From: Halobacteriovoraceae bacterium
GTDB taxonomy: Bacteria; Bdellovibrionota; Bacteriovoracia; Bacteriovoracales; Bacteriovoracaceae
Direction of reading: 5' to 3'
Length of the DNA stretch: 64,000 nt
Assembly (NCBI GenBank): GCA_002711995.1
Contig: PASN01000009.1
Location: forward strand, 119,019-183,018
Part shown: positions 16,442-25,617 of the stretch, in pieces
Layout: every line of letters begins with the position of its first letter
How positions within the stretch are numbered: position 1 is the stretch's first letter
Notes under the pieces: generated by a model
Seen by the model: the letters and a program-made list of their open reading frames with translations, nothing else
The model's database searches: none
Told to the model about the DNA's origin: nothing
Position numbers and translations under genes: made by a program

Positions 16442-16545
16442 GACTTCCCCCGCGTTTGTGTAAACCTTATGTATAATCCATCACACTGACAATTGAAGTC
16501 AATATGATAGCTTAATAAAGGATTACATTAAGCACAAGGAAGTCA

Positions 16546-18357
16546 ATGAAACCGCGTTTTAATATCTGGCCTTTAATAATTACTTTCTTTTTAGTCGTGA
16601 CCTTTCAAAACCTCGTCACCACAAACGCAACAATGAAGCGTGTAAGCTATGATGAGTTTATGGGACTTCTCGACAACAAAGAGATCACCGAAGTTGTTCT
16701 CGGCGAGACCACAATGAAGGGCATTACGAGTGTGCCTGAAGGAGAGACTCCCCAGATTTATGTGACCAACAGGGTTGAGGAAGACGCAGTAAAACTATTA
16801 AAACCGTATAATGTAAAATTTAGAAAGGAAGTCGAAAACACCTTTTTTAGGGACATACTCTCATGGGTAATCCCACCACTCATTTTTGTATTCATCTGGA
16901 TATATTTCCTAAAAAAGATGGCACAAAAAGGAGGGGGTGGCCCCGGCGGAAGTTTAATGAGTGTGGGCAAGAGCAAGGCCAAGGTTTATGTTGAGAAAAA
17001 CACTGGCAAAACCTTTAAAGACGTTGCTGGTGTTGACGAGGCAAAAAGAGAACTTGAAGAGATTGTGGACTTCCTAAAAGATAAAGAGAAGTACGGAAGA
17101 TTAGGCGGTAGAATGCCTAAAGGAATTCTGCTAGTTGGCTCTCCCGGAACAGGCAAAACTCTTTTGGCCAAGGCCGTGGCGGGGGAAGCTGGTGTGCCTT
17201 TTTTTAGTATAAGTGGCTCTGAATTTGTTGAAATGTTTGTGGGCGTCGGCGCTGCAAGGGTAAGAGACCTATTTAACCAGGCCAGAAAAAGCTCACCATG
17301 TATCATCTTTATCGATGAACTTGATGCCTTGGGGAAGTCTAGGGGGTCAAGCAACATGTATGGGGGCAATGACGAAAAAGAGCAAACACTAAATCAGCTT
17401 CTTACCGAAATGGACGGCTTTGAGACTAAAGAAGGCATCATTCTTCTAGGTGCTACAAATCGGCCAGAGATACTTGACCCTGCCCTCCTTAGGGCCGGAA
17501 GGTTTGATAGACAAGTGCTGGTGGATAGGCCAGATAAAAGTGGAAGACTTGAAATTCTCAAGGTTCACATTCAGCGAGTGAAATATAAAAAAGATTTAGA
17601 CTTGAAACAAATAGCATCACTCACCACAGGCTTTACTGGAGCTGATCTTGAAAACTTGGTCAATGAAGCTGCATTGGTGGCCACCAGAAAAGACAAAGAA
17701 TATGTTGAAGTTGAGGATTTCACCCAGGCAACGGAAAGGATTGTTGCTGGGCTTGAGAAAACAAACAGACTTTTGAATGATTTTGAAAGGAAGGTGGTGG
17801 CACACCATGAAATGGGACACGCCATAATGGGTATGGCCTTAAAGTCAGTTGATGAAGTTCACAAGATCTCAATCATCCCTAGGGGAATGGGTGCTTTAGG
17901 CTACACAATTCAAAGACCTTCTGAAGATAGATTTCTTATGAGAAAAGAAGAGCTAGAGGCGAAGATCTGCGTTTTAATGGGAGGACGTGTTGCTGAAAAA
18001 ATAATATTCAACCATCTCTCAACTGGAGCTTCCGACGACCTTGCCAAAGCAACCGATATCGCAAGGAGTATGGTCACAAAATACGGGATGGTAAAACAGC
18101 TTGGACATGTAAGCCTTGAAAGAACGCAACAACAATTTCTAGGCCCTGACGGTATGAAAACCCATGAGTACTCTGAGGCAACCGCAAAGGAAATAGACGA
18201 GGCGGTGAAGCTTATTGTTGAAAACGCATACCAAAGAACCTTATCCATTTTAACAAACAACAAAAAGCTTCTAGAGAACTCTGCTGCTGATCTCCTCAAG
18301 AGAGAAACCCTCGAAGGCGATGACCTAAACGCGATTAGAGAGTCTATAATTTTATAA
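16546..18357 (+). CDS. ftsH: ATP-dependent zinc metalloprotease FtsH
   Basis: A 603-residue inner-membrane protease that degrades misfolded and regulatory membrane and cytoplasmic proteins. Two TM segments (about residues 8-26 and 104-122) enclose a short periplasmic domain. The AAA domain has Walker A GSPGTGKT (198-205), Walker B IIFIDEL (253-259) and the second region of homology, [18 protein letters not shown]. The peptidase site is HEMGH (421-425) with a later Asp in [19 protein letters not shown] instead of GPPGTGKT and HEMGH instead of HEAGH are mild departures that suggest an FtsH paralogue. hflK and hflC lie 13 kb downstream. Confidence 0.96.
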   Translation: MKPRFNIWPLIITFFLVVTFQNLVTTNATMKRVSYDEFMGLLDNKEITEVVLGETTMKGITSVPEGETPQIYVTNRVEEDAVKLLKPYNVKFRKEVENTFFRDILSWVIPPLIFVFIWIYFLKKMAQKGGGGPGGSLMSVGKSKAKVYVEKNTGKTFKDVAGVDEAKRELEEIVDFLKDKEKYGRLGGRMPKGILLVGSPGTGKTLLAKAVAGEAGVPFFSISGSEFVEMFVGVGAARVRDLFNQARKSSPCIIFIDELDALGKSRGSSNMYGGNDEKEQTLNQLLTEMDGFETKEGIILLGATNRPEILDPALLRAGRFDRQVLVDRPDKSGRLEILKVHIQRVKYKKDLDLKQIASLTTGFTGADLENLVNEAALVATRKDKEYVEVEDFTQATERIVAGLEKTNRLLNDFERKVVAHHEMGHAIMGMALKSVDEVHKISIIPRGMGALGYTIQRPSEDRFLMRKEELEAKICVLMGGRVAEKIIFNHLSTGASDDLAKATDIARSMVTKYGMVKQLGHVSLERTQQQFLGPDGMKTHEYSEATAKEIDEAVKLIVENAYQRTLSILTNNKKLLENSAADLLKRETLEGDDLNAIRESIIL

Positions 18358-18456
18358 GCTGCAATTTAGTTATATTTCATAAGCGTCCTTTTACTATTTT
18401 GAAAAAAATGCGGTAAATTTCGATGGTTATACTTTTCAATTACTAAGGAGTGGCAA

Positions 18457-20031
18457 ATGTCCAAAATCGCATCAATGTTAGGTTTAAATCAAGACAAGAC
18501 TATTCACAAAGACCTGCCTAGAAGCTTCTATATTCAGGAGGCAGTAAAAAGAGGAGACGGTGATCTTTCAAAAGACGGTGCATTGATCGTTAAAACGGGA
18601 AAGCACACTGGACGCTCGGCAAATGACCGATACATTGTGAAAAGTGAAAGAACTAGAGATACCATTTGGTGGGAGAACAATCTAAATCCTATGGCGCCTG
18701 AAAAGTTTCAGGCATTGAAAGAACAGGCCATCCAACACCTAAATCAAAGAGATGAGCTTTACTGCACGGAAAGAAGTGTAGGGGCAAATGAAAAGCATAA
18801 TATTTCAGCACTTTTAATCACCACTCATCCTCAGCACGCCTTATTCTCACAGCATCTTTTTAGGGACAAAATGAGAGATTTTAAAGAGGATGATTTTACA
18901 ATATATCATGTCCCGGAAATGGCGGTTGATCCAAATGTGTATGGAACCAAGTCCAACACGATCGTGGCAACTTGCTTCGACACCAACACCACAATTATCG
19001 TTGGTACCCTATACGCAGGCGAAATAAAAAAATCAATGTTTTCAGTCATGAATTATCGTTTGCCTGAAAAAGAAATCCTACCTATGCACGCTGGTGCCAG
19101 CAGATTGGAAAATAAACAAACTTCAGTCTTTTTTGGCCTGTCAGGAACAGGAAAAACAACTCTTTCAACAGATACAGGCGTCTACTTAATTGGTGACGAT
19201 GAGCATGGATTAAGTGATGAAGGCATTTTTAATTTCGAGGGCGGCTGCTACGCAAAAACATATAAATTAAGCCCAGAAACTGAGCCAGAGATTTGGGAGG
19301 CAACAAATCACTTTGGCTCCATGATTGAAAATGTAACTTACGATGAAAAGACACGTGAGATTGACTTTAGCGACAAGTCCATTACCGAAAATGGAAGATA
19401 CTCCTACCCTCTTTCATTTATTAGAGATCTTGAGCAAAGTAGCCAAGGCCAAGTTCCAAACCATATTTTCTTCTTGACCGCTGACGCTTTTGGAGTTCTG
19501 CCACCGGTAGCAAAACTTACCAACACTCAGGCAATGTTCTATTTTGTCTTGGGCTACACTGCCAAACTAGCAGGAACAGAAGTTGGAGTTCGTTCACCCC
19601 AAGCGACATTCTCTCCATGTTTTGGCGCTCCATTTATGCTTCGCCACCCTTCTGAGTATGCAAAACTTTTAGGTGAGTACCTTGAAAGGCATGACACGAA
19701 TGTATGGCTAATCAATACAGGCTGGACAGGTGGTCCTTATGGAGAGGGAGAAAGATTCCCACTAAAGGTCACCAGACAAATTATTAGATCTATCCAGGCC
19801 AACAACTTAAATGACGTGAAAGTTGAAAAAGATCCTATTTTCGGACTTCAAATACCTTTGGAAATTGAGGGAGTTTCATCCGAAATGCTTCAACCGCAAA
19901 AGACTTGGAAAGATGAAAGCAACTACGCTCCAAAGGCTAAGGAATTAGCAGAATCTTTCCACGAGCAAATGAAGAAATTTGGCGACTTTTACGAGAAAAA
20001 TATTGAAGGCGCCCCCAGCATCAAGCTATAA
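18457..20031 (+). CDS. pckA: phosphoenolpyruvate carboxykinase (ATP)
   Basis: Converts oxaloacetate and ATP to phosphoenolpyruvate, CO2 and ADP, the first step of gluconeogenesis. At 524 residues it has normal length. The kinase-1 motif GLSGTGKTT is at residues 227-235, followed by the metal and substrate segments DDEHGLSDEGIFNFEGGCYAK and the RYSYPLSFI loop. AAGGAG precedes the ATG. A dicarboxylate-type transporter starts 7 bp after the stop, so uptake of C4 acids and their use for gluconeogenesis are plausibly co-expressed. Confidence 0.97.
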   Translation: MSKIASMLGLNQDKTIHKDLPRSFYIQEAVKRGDGDLSKDGALIVKTGKHTGRSANDRYIVKSERTRDTIWWENNLNPMAPEKFQALKEQAIQHLNQRDELYCTERSVGANEKHNISALLITTHPQHALFSQHLFRDKMRDFKEDDFTIYHVPEMAVDPNVYGTKSNTIVATCFDTNTTIIVGTLYAGEIKKSMFSVMNYRLPEKEILPMHAGASRLENKQTSVFFGLSGTGKTTLSTDTGVYLIGDDEHGLSDEGIFNFEGGCYAKTYKLSPETEPEIWEATNHFGSMIENVTYDEKTREIDFSDKSITENGRYSYPLSFIRDLEQSSQGQVPNHIFFLTADAFGVLPPVAKLTNTQAMFYFVLGYTAKLAGTEVGVRSPQATFSPCFGAPFMLRHPSEYAKLLGEYLERHDTNVWLINTGWTGGPYGEGERFPLKVTRQIIRSIQANNLNDVKVEKDPIFGLQIPLEIEGVSSEMLQPQKTWKDESNYAPKAKELAESFHEQMKKFGDFYEKNIEGAPSIKL

Positions 20032-20038
20032 CTAGTGA

Positions 20039-21469
20039 ATGCAAAATATTAAATCTATAATGGTCCCGCTTGCGGGGCCTTTTATTTTTCTCACAGTCTA
20101 TTTTTCCAACCTTGATCTTACACAAAAACAACAATGTTTTTTGGCCATATTCAGTTTTGTTGTTTACAACTGGTTGATTGCAAAAATTCCACTTTTTGCC
20201 ACTGGCCTTATGGGCGTTAGTCTTTCGGTTGTTTTAGGTGTAAAAGATGCAACAACCGCCCTCTCTTCTTTTGCCCACCCGATAATCTTTATATTTTTGG
20301 CAGGTTTTCTTTTTGCGAAAGCTCTTCGAAACATTGGACTGGACAAGAGGATTTCACTTTTCATAATTTCTAGGAAACAGGTATCCAAAAGCTTTGACCG
20401 CCTACTATTTTGCTTATTGGCCTTGTGCGCATTTTTCTCTATGTGGGTGTCCAATACTGCAACCACAGCGATGATGCTTCCAATTATGCTGGGTGTGCTC
20501 AATAGTGTGGGAGTTAAAGATAAAATTACTCAAAGTTACATGCTTTTGGGCCTGGCCTATAGCGCAAGTGTTGGCGGTCTCGCCACACCCGTTGGGTCTC
20601 CACCAAATATTATTGCCATTGGCATGCTGGAGCAACTGGCCGGCATTAAAATCACCTTTCTTGAGTGGACACTGTTTGGAATGCCTTTAAGCCTATTTTT
20701 TCTTTTAATCATATACTTCTTTATAAAAAGAAAGGTTCCTAAAGAAGTTAGATCCATCGATTTGACCAAACTTTTCAGTGAAACGAAGGAGAAGAAAGGT
20801 CTAAACTCAAATGAGCTATGGCTTATGGCAATGTTCAGCGCTCTTCTAATCGCATGGTTTACGCCTGGGCTTTTAAAATCCGCATTTGGCGATGTTATGC
20901 CAATTTTTCATACAATACAGAAGAGAATGAACCCAGGAGCTGTGGGTGTGCTATTGGCGTCCCTCTTATTTGTATTTCCTCTAAAATCAAAAACAAAGCT
21001 TTTGGAAACAGACGACTTAAGAGATATCGACTGGGGGTCCCTAATCCTATTTGGTTCAGGTTTGTCTCTAGGAAAAATGCTGTTTGACACAGGACTTGCC
21101 AACATTGCCGGCAACTTTCTAGTAGCTCAAATAGCTGGAACAGGGGTTTTCTTGTTTTTACTGCTCCTTTGCCTTTTTACTGTTTTTTCAACCGAGCTTG
21201 CCTCCAATACGGCCAGCGCCAACATCTTAATACCAATAGTGATTGCCTCTTCCACATCTTTAGGTCTAGGACCTGCAGCTGCGGCGATTGCAGTTGCCCT
21301 ATCTTGTTCGCTTGCCTTTATGCTGCCAGTCGCGACACCTCCCAATGCGATAGTATATGGCTCGGGAAAGGTCGAAATTTCCACAATGATGCGCTTTGGC
21401 CTTGTTCTAAACTTTGTGTGTGGAACATCTTTGGCCTTGGTTTTTTATTTTATAAAATATGCACTATAA
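20039..21469 (+). CDS. DASS/SLC13-family anion permease
   Basis: A 476-residue integral membrane protein with about 12 hydrophobic segments. The first half has SNTATTAMMLPI and VGSPPNIIAIG, and the second half repeats them as STELASNTASANILIPI and VATPPNAIVYGSG. These paired SNT and TPPN-type motifs mark the sodium-coupled dicarboxylate/sulfate family. With pckA 7 bp upstream, a C4-dicarboxylate substrate is likely. The kinase gene starts 20 bp downstream with its own AAGGAG site. Confidence 0.9.
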   Translation: MQNIKSIMVPLAGPFIFLTVYFSNLDLTQKQQCFLAIFSFVVYNWLIAKIPLFATGLMGVSLSVVLGVKDATTALSSFAHPIIFIFLAGFLFAKALRNIGLDKRISLFIISRKQVSKSFDRLLFCLLALCAFFSMWVSNTATTAMMLPIMLGVLNSVGVKDKITQSYMLLGLAYSASVGGLATPVGSPPNIIAIGMLEQLAGIKITFLEWTLFGMPLSLFFLLIIYFFIKRKVPKEVRSIDLTKLFSETKEKKGLNSNELWLMAMFSALLIAWFTPGLLKSAFGDVMPIFHTIQKRMNPGAVGVLLASLLFVFPLKSKTKLLETDDLRDIDWGSLILFGSGLSLGKMLFDTGLANIAGNFLVAQIAGTGVFLFLLLLCLFTVFSTELASNTASANILIPIVIASSTSLGLGPAAAAIAVALSCSLAFMLPVATPPNAIVYGSGKVEISTMMRFGLVLNFVCGTSLALVFYFIKYAL

Positions 21470-21489
21470 TGACCCTCTAAGGAGTTTCA

Positions 21490-22221
21490 ATGGCCAGGCA
21501 CATTACTAGTTTTGATTTCCCTGAGTTAAAGGTCATCAATGGCAAATATAGGATAATTTCCAAACTCGGCGGAGGATGGGAAGGAGAAGTCTATAAGGTT
21601 GAGGAGATATCCACCGGGATTATTAGGGCCGCAAAGTTCTTTTTGCCAATTAGAAATAAAAACAATGTGAACGCCAGAAGGTATGCCAAAAAACTTCATA
21701 AGCTTAGAAGTTGCTCAATCCTAATTCAGTACTTTACTCAAGAGACAATGATGTTTAAGGACGAGAAGGTAACTTACCTTATTTCAGACTATGTTGAAGG
21801 TGAAACCTTAACCGTATTCTTGAAAAACTTCAGAGGAAGCAAACTTCCTCCATATCAGGCGCTTCATCTTTTGCACGCTTTAGTTAGAGGTCTTGAAAAA
21901 ATTCATGCCTTTCGCGAGTACCATGGCGATTTGCACTCGGACAATGTTATCATTCAAAGATATGGACTTGGATTCAAGGTCAAGATATTGGATTTATTTC
22001 ACTGGGGCACGCCTAAAAGCCAAGACTTTAAAGATGATTTAGTCGACGTGATCAGACTATTCTACGATGTTCTTGGTGGACCTAAAACTTACAAGGACAT
22101 GCCCCCAGAGGTAAAAGAAATTGTTTGTGGCCTAAAGAAGGGAATCATAACTTCCAGGTTTAAAAACATGTCTCAGCTAAGGATACACCTAGAGAACATG
22201 GCATGGAGTGTTTATAAATGA
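21490..22221 (+). CDS. serine/threonine protein kinase-like protein
   Basis: A 243-residue compact kinase domain with no TM segment or extra domain. The Gly loop GGGWEGEVY is at about 27-35, the ATP-anchoring Lys in AAKF (Lys49), the catalytic loop HGDLHSDN at 145-152 and the metal site DLF at 168-170 in place of DFG. HGDLHxxN is more like aminoglycoside kinases and ABC1 proteins than HRDLKxxN kinases, but the key Asp and Asn are present, so activity is likely. The stop overlaps the following phosphatase start by 4 bp, making an antagonist pair. Confidence 0.85.
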   Translation: MARHITSFDFPELKVINGKYRIISKLGGGWEGEVYKVEEISTGIIRAAKFFLPIRNKNNVNARRYAKKLHKLRSCSILIQYFTQETMMFKDEKVTYLISDYVEGETLTVFLKNFRGSKLPPYQALHLLHALVRGLEKIHAFREYHGDLHSDNVIIQRYGLGFKVKILDLFHWGTPKSQDFKDDLVDVIRLFYDVLGGPKTYKDMPPEVKEIVCGLKKGIITSRFKNMSQLRIHLENMAWSVYK

Positions 22222-23009
22222 GTATAAATATAGACTTCCACAATTCTGCGATGGAGAAACCTATTCCCTATAGCTTCAAAAATGGAAGCTTATGGCTCTA
22301 TCCCCATCCTAGCGAATGGGACAAGCCTATGGAGGATGCCATTGTAACAGTCTCTAGAGATGAGGAGCTAGTTGCAATTTTTCTTAGCGATGGAATGGGC
22401 GGCCACGCTGGAGGCGATAAGGCCGTAAAGGCCATGCATGAAAGCGTAAAGAAAGTATTTGAAAGCAAGAGTGCTTCCAAGAATGACAGAGAAAACGTTT
22501 TAGATGCGATTGAGCTTGCAGATAAAAAGGTAAAAGAATTAAAAACTGGCGCAGGAGCAACAATTGTCGCCTTTGAAATTGGTAAAGAATTTACTAGAAG
22601 CTATCATGCTGGAGACAGCGTAAGCTATGTTCTAGGTTCACGAGGTAAGATAAAATACCTTTCTATGGAGCACTCTCCGAGAGGCCATGCTCTGGAGTCC
22701 GGACTGGTGCATGAAGACAATGTCCACATCTACATTAAAGACGATCATGAAGTCTCCAATGGACTTGGATTTGAGCCCATGAGCTTAGAGGTAAGTCAAA
22801 AGATTGAACTTAACAACCAAGACCTCCTCTTTTTGTCCTCAGACAATATGCCTAAAAACTTCACAGAAGAAGAAATTGTATCCCTTATCTCCACAGGGGA
22901 ATTTGAGAAAAGGATGGATACATTTCACGAACAAATGAATGAGAAGATTAAGGACATAAAAAAGGACGACACAAGTGTCGCCCTATTTAAATATAATCTT
23001 GAAAAGTAA
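22218..23009 (+). CDS. PP2C-family protein phosphatase
   Basis: A 263-residue soluble metal-dependent phosphatase. MEDA (Asp40) and SDGMGGHAGG (58-66) supply the N-terminal metal ligands, GAGATIVAFE and YHAGDSVSYV the central motifs, and a C-terminal KKDDTSVALF carries the last Asp pair. It overlaps the kinase gene by 4 bp and probably reverses its phosphorylation. Placement after pckA and a dicarboxylate transporter suggests, without proving, a link to carbon metabolism. It ends directly against the convergent secreted-protein gene. Confidence 0.88.
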   Translation: MSINIDFHNSAMEKPIPYSFKNGSLWLYPHPSEWDKPMEDAIVTVSRDEELVAIFLSDGMGGHAGGDKAVKAMHESVKKVFESKSASKNDRENVLDAIELADKKVKELKTGAGATIVAFEIGKEFTRSYHAGDSVSYVLGSRGKIKYLSMEHSPRGHALESGLVHEDNVHIYIKDDHEVSNGLGFEPMSLEVSQKIELNNQDLLFLSSDNMPKNFTEEEIVSLISTGEFEKRMDTFHEQMNEKIKDIKKDDTSVALFKYNLEK

Positions 23010-23495
23010 TTAGTAACAAGGCTGGTAGCAAGAACGAGCGGCGTCTAAAAGCTGCTCTTTTCTGTCACAATTGAATTCATCCTTGCATGCAGTTTCAAGA
23101 CAAACAATATCAGATCTGTCGCAGGCCATCGCCACTTCTCTTGTGTCTTCCAAACTTCTTAAGTTTCGTTTTCCCACCTTTTTGGCAACAAAGTTTAAAC
23201 AATCCATATCTGTAAGCGCGCAAGACAGAGCAACTTTATTTAAATCGTCCCTGTTGTTTGTGTTATACCAAGGAAGGGTCTTAGCTAGTTTTTTAACACA
23301 TGCTCCACCGGGGTTTCCCGCACAGTGATATTTTATTTGTCTATTATGCTCGTCACTGCTGTATTGATATTTTGGAATTCTACTTTTAATTTCTTGCTCA
23401 CACTCAAGATTTGGTTTTACTCTACAGTGCCCTGGGTGAAACTGAGCGGTTGCAAGTAGCGACCAGCTAAAAAGCATCACAAAAAAATATTTCAT
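23010..23495 (-). CDS. secreted cysteine-rich hypothetical protein
   Basis: A 161-residue protein with a signal peptide ending near LLATAQF. ATG 23495 is chosen because AGGAGG lies 5 nt upstream; the upstream frame from 23519 is not protein-like. The mature part contains many evenly spaced Cys residues (HCRV, EC, HC, CV, SCAL, DC, CD, VC, TAC, NC, SCYQPCY), suggesting an array of disulfide-bonded helical hairpins. No family is recognised. Confidence 0.75.
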   Translation of the reverse strand: MKYFFVMLFSWSLLATAQFHPGHCRVKPNLECEQEIKSRIPKYQYSSDEHNRQIKYHCAGNPGGACVKKLAKTLPWYNTNNRDDLNKVALSCALTDMDCLNFVAKKVGKRNLRSLEDTREVAMACDRSDIVCLETACKDEFNCDRKEQLLDAARSCYQPCY

Positions 23496-23570
23496 ATGTC
23501 CTCCTAAAATCAGGTACAACTTACTGTTTTACGTTACCAAAGTCCATATACTCGGTAAAATCCATAAGGC

Positions 23571-24083
23571 CTAGGCTAAACCTATGTCCCTAAGAGACGA
23601 TGCAACTCGGTGCTTCGAGTCTCTTATGGGTTTTGAGAAGAGCCTTACAGTCTTAAGCCCTGCTCTCTGCGCGGCATCAAGAGAGTCTTCAGACGAAGAA
23701 ACGTACATAATTTCAGAGGGTTGAAGCTCTAAGCTCTTAGAGATACGCTCAAAAGCTTTAGGGTCATCTTCACTTCCCACAGAAGCGTCAAACTTGTTTT
23801 CAATTTGTTTATTGAATTCATCTGCTGAGTCAGTGGGAAAAGTTGCGACACCTAACCCGCTTTCTTTCCAATTTGCCAAGATTTCTTCAATTTCTGCACT
23901 TTTATCAAACCAATTATCTAAAATATCACTCAGCTCGTTTGGAGTTGCAACGTCAAAGCCCTCTTGTGTGTCAGCGATTTGAGCGAAATTTCCAGCCAAA
24001 AATTTATTCATTTCCGTTAAAATTGAAGGAAGATCATTAGAGTCCGTTTGGTCTTTTAAATTGAGCAATACATACTTAATCAC
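23571..24083 (-). CDS. MtnC-like HAD protein lacking the catalytic residues
   Basis: A 170-residue protein starting at GTG 24083 inside the end of mtnB. Its layout matches the enolase-phosphatase MtnC (HAD class). The first strand IKYVLLNLKDQTD aligns with the family's VTDIEGTT, but the nucleophile Asp is Asn and the second Asp position is Lys. The late motif IMYVSSSEDSLDAAQRAGLKTV aligns with LFLSD...ELDAA..AGM, with the metal-binding Asp lost. FDASVGSEDDPKAFERISKSL matches FDT..G.K....SY..I. It is therefore a pseudo-enzyme, perhaps a regulator or partner of MtnB. A reading start at 24209 lies wholly within mtnB and is rejected. Confidence 0.7.
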   Translation of the reverse strand: MIKYVLLNLKDQTDSNDLPSILTEMNKFLAGNFAQIADTQEGFDVATPNELSDILDNWFDKSAEIEEILANWKESGLGVATFPTDSADEFNKQIENKFDASVGSEDDPKAFERISKSLELQPSEIMYVSSSEDSLDAAQRAGLKTVRLFSKPIRDSKHRVASSLRDIGLA

Positions 24084-24711
24084 CGGATCCCCTATTTCTA
24101 TTAACGCTCGTTTCCAACAGCTCACATTCAAGAAGAAACTCAAAGGCCTCAACCTGTCTTTTGGCGCCATCAATTGAGTTAGACCAGGTATAAAGTCCAT
24201 GCCCTTCAACTAAGATTCCATGAATAAACCCATTCTTAGAGAAATAGTCTCCAAGCCACGAGCAAAATTCAGACATATCATCACTATTTGGAAATATGGG
24301 AAGAATCACTTCCTCATCATGTCGCCTGATACCATCAAACGCTTTGAGTATCTCGTAGTTGGAGAAAGAAATCTCTCCTTTATTTTTACATAGCCTGGAA
24401 ACTGTAGTGGAGGTAGGTGAATGCGTGTGCAAAACACAATTCACATCAGAAAACTGATTGTAAACACATGTGTGAATTAGGGTTTCAGGAGAGGACTTTT
24501 CACCTTGTGATTTAATAAGTCCCCCACTATTGTTAACTTGAACTAGGTCATTAACAGCGAACTTCGACTTATCCACGCCATTTCTTGATATAACAATATT
24601 TTTTGAAGTTTCTCTAAAGGAAAAATTTGAGCTGGTAGCTGGCGTCCAACCTTTGGAGCTAAAAAACTTTACGGCCTCTACCAAATGTTCTCGTTTCGTC
24701 TTGCCAAGCAT
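24076..24711 (-). CDS. mtnB: methylthioribulose-1-phosphate dehydratase
   Basis: A 211-residue class II aldolase-fold, zinc-dependent dehydratase of the methionine salvage pathway. Zinc ligands are His95 and His97 in HTHS and the later His in EGHGLYTW. Also visible are TSSNFSFR near the N terminus and the proton-donor region EKSSPETLIHT. No other salvage gene lies in the window except the overlapping MtnC-like pseudo-enzyme. The start ATG 24711 has AAAGGGG upstream, and a perfect 20-bp palindrome sits just before that. Confidence 0.85.
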   Translation of the reverse strand: MLGKTKREHLVEAVKFFSSKGWTPATSSNFSFRETSKNIVISRNGVDKSKFAVNDLVQVNNSGGLIKSQGEKSSPETLIHTCVYNQFSDVNCVLHTHSPTSTTVSRLCKNKGEISFSNYEILKAFDGIRRHDEEVILPIFPNSDDMSEFCSWLGDYFSKNGFIHGILVEGHGLYTWSNSIDGAKRQVEAFEFLLECELLETSVNRNRGSGD

Positions 24712-24724
24712 TGTGCCCCTTTCT

Positions 24725-24744
24725 GTTATAAAGGTCTTTATAAC
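24725..24744. promoter_or_regulatory. perfect palindrome upstream of mtnB, candidate operator
   Basis: GTTATAAAG (24725-24733) and CTTTATAAC (24736-24744) are exact inverted copies with a 2-bp spacer, ending 14 bp before the mtnB start. The tight spacer makes an RNA hairpin poor, so a dimeric repressor site is more likely. Confidence 0.5.
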
Positions 24745-24897
24745 GTTCCAGGGTTAGACAAGCAACTCAACGAGGCCTGTCACAAAGTTAAAGAATTAAG
24801 ATCTAATGAACGTCTAACTAAGAAGCTATAGCTACAAAGATAGGACAATACGGTATTAAGCAAGAAAAACCAGAGCGTTAAAATAGTTTTAGAAGAA

Positions 24898-25617
24898 CTA
24901 GAATCCCAGGGCATCAATTAGCAGGACTTTTCTCTGCTCTGGGTCCCAATGAAGATTTGCCGAAATTGGTTTTTTATTTAAAGCGTTCATTATTTTTTGA
25001 TTTATGATGTCGGGTGACTTAGAGAGCTCTCTTTTAAGGGCCTTTATCACTTTCTTGATTGCAGGTTTATTGGCCACTTCTTTTAGCTCTTTAGAATGAG
25101 GCGCAAAATCACGAACGATATAGTTTCTCCCTATTTCTTTGATTTTTGTAACCGAGAGGTAGTTCTTCAACCTGTTATTGTGCAAGACCTTATCCTCAAA
25201 TACCATAAGTGCCTTAGTGCTTAATTCAAATTGATCCGCACGGGAGTCAGTCCACACCTTTAGGGCCAGCCTTTGATTTGTGGGATGTAAAAAGATAGCC
25301 CCCTCACCACCCTTGTAATCAGCTTCCAAGAGCTTGTTCTCCAGTTGATAGTCAATATCGGCTGGGGTGGAGTTCTTATACATCTTAGCAAGTCTTTCCT
25401 TAACAGACTCTCCATCTTGAACTATCGGACGCTTTACATGCAGTTCATGTTCCTTTACGGCCTCATAATAACGCTTTAGTTGGCCTCCCGTTTTAAAATA
25501 TAAAACGTAGTCGTGAGCGGCCGTATCCTCGATGGCCTTCTCAAGCCTCTTTTTACAAGCGCGCGTGAAGGCGTGAGACGATAAAATACATAGAATAACA
25601 AAAAGCTTAAAACTCAC
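24898..25617 (-). CDS. secreted protein with kinase-like features
   Basis: A 239-residue protein with a signal peptide (hydrophobic residues 4-18). Starts at GTG 25617 within the end of the preceding gene (11-bp overlap). The middle reads GGEGAIFLHPTNQRLALKVWTD, like a kinase Gly loop and ATP-binding Lys strand. The last 20 residues, ISANLHWDPEQRKVLLIDALG, resemble a catalytic Asn/His region and a metal-binding Asp (DALG for DFG). The protein stops right there, so a C lobe is missing or minimal. It may be an exported kinase-fold effector; this is a motif-level suggestion. Confidence 0.6.
   Translation of the reverse strand: MSFKLFVILCILSSHAFTRACKKRLEKAIEDTAAHDYVLYFKTGGQLKRYYEAVKEHELHVKRPIVQDGESVKERLAKMYKNSTPADIDYQLENKLLEADYKGGEGAIFLHPTNQRLALKVWTDSRADQFELSTKALMVFEDKVLHNNRLKNYLSVTKIKEIGRNYIVRDFAPHSKELKEVANKPAIKKVIKALKRELSKSPDIINQKIMNALNKKPISANLHWDPEQRKVLLIDALGF

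Noticed and set aside
24084-24209. Longer N terminus of the MtnC-like protein
   Set aside because: It lies wholly inside mtnB in another frame and does not resemble HAD sequence; GTG 24083 starts exactly at the conserved first strand.
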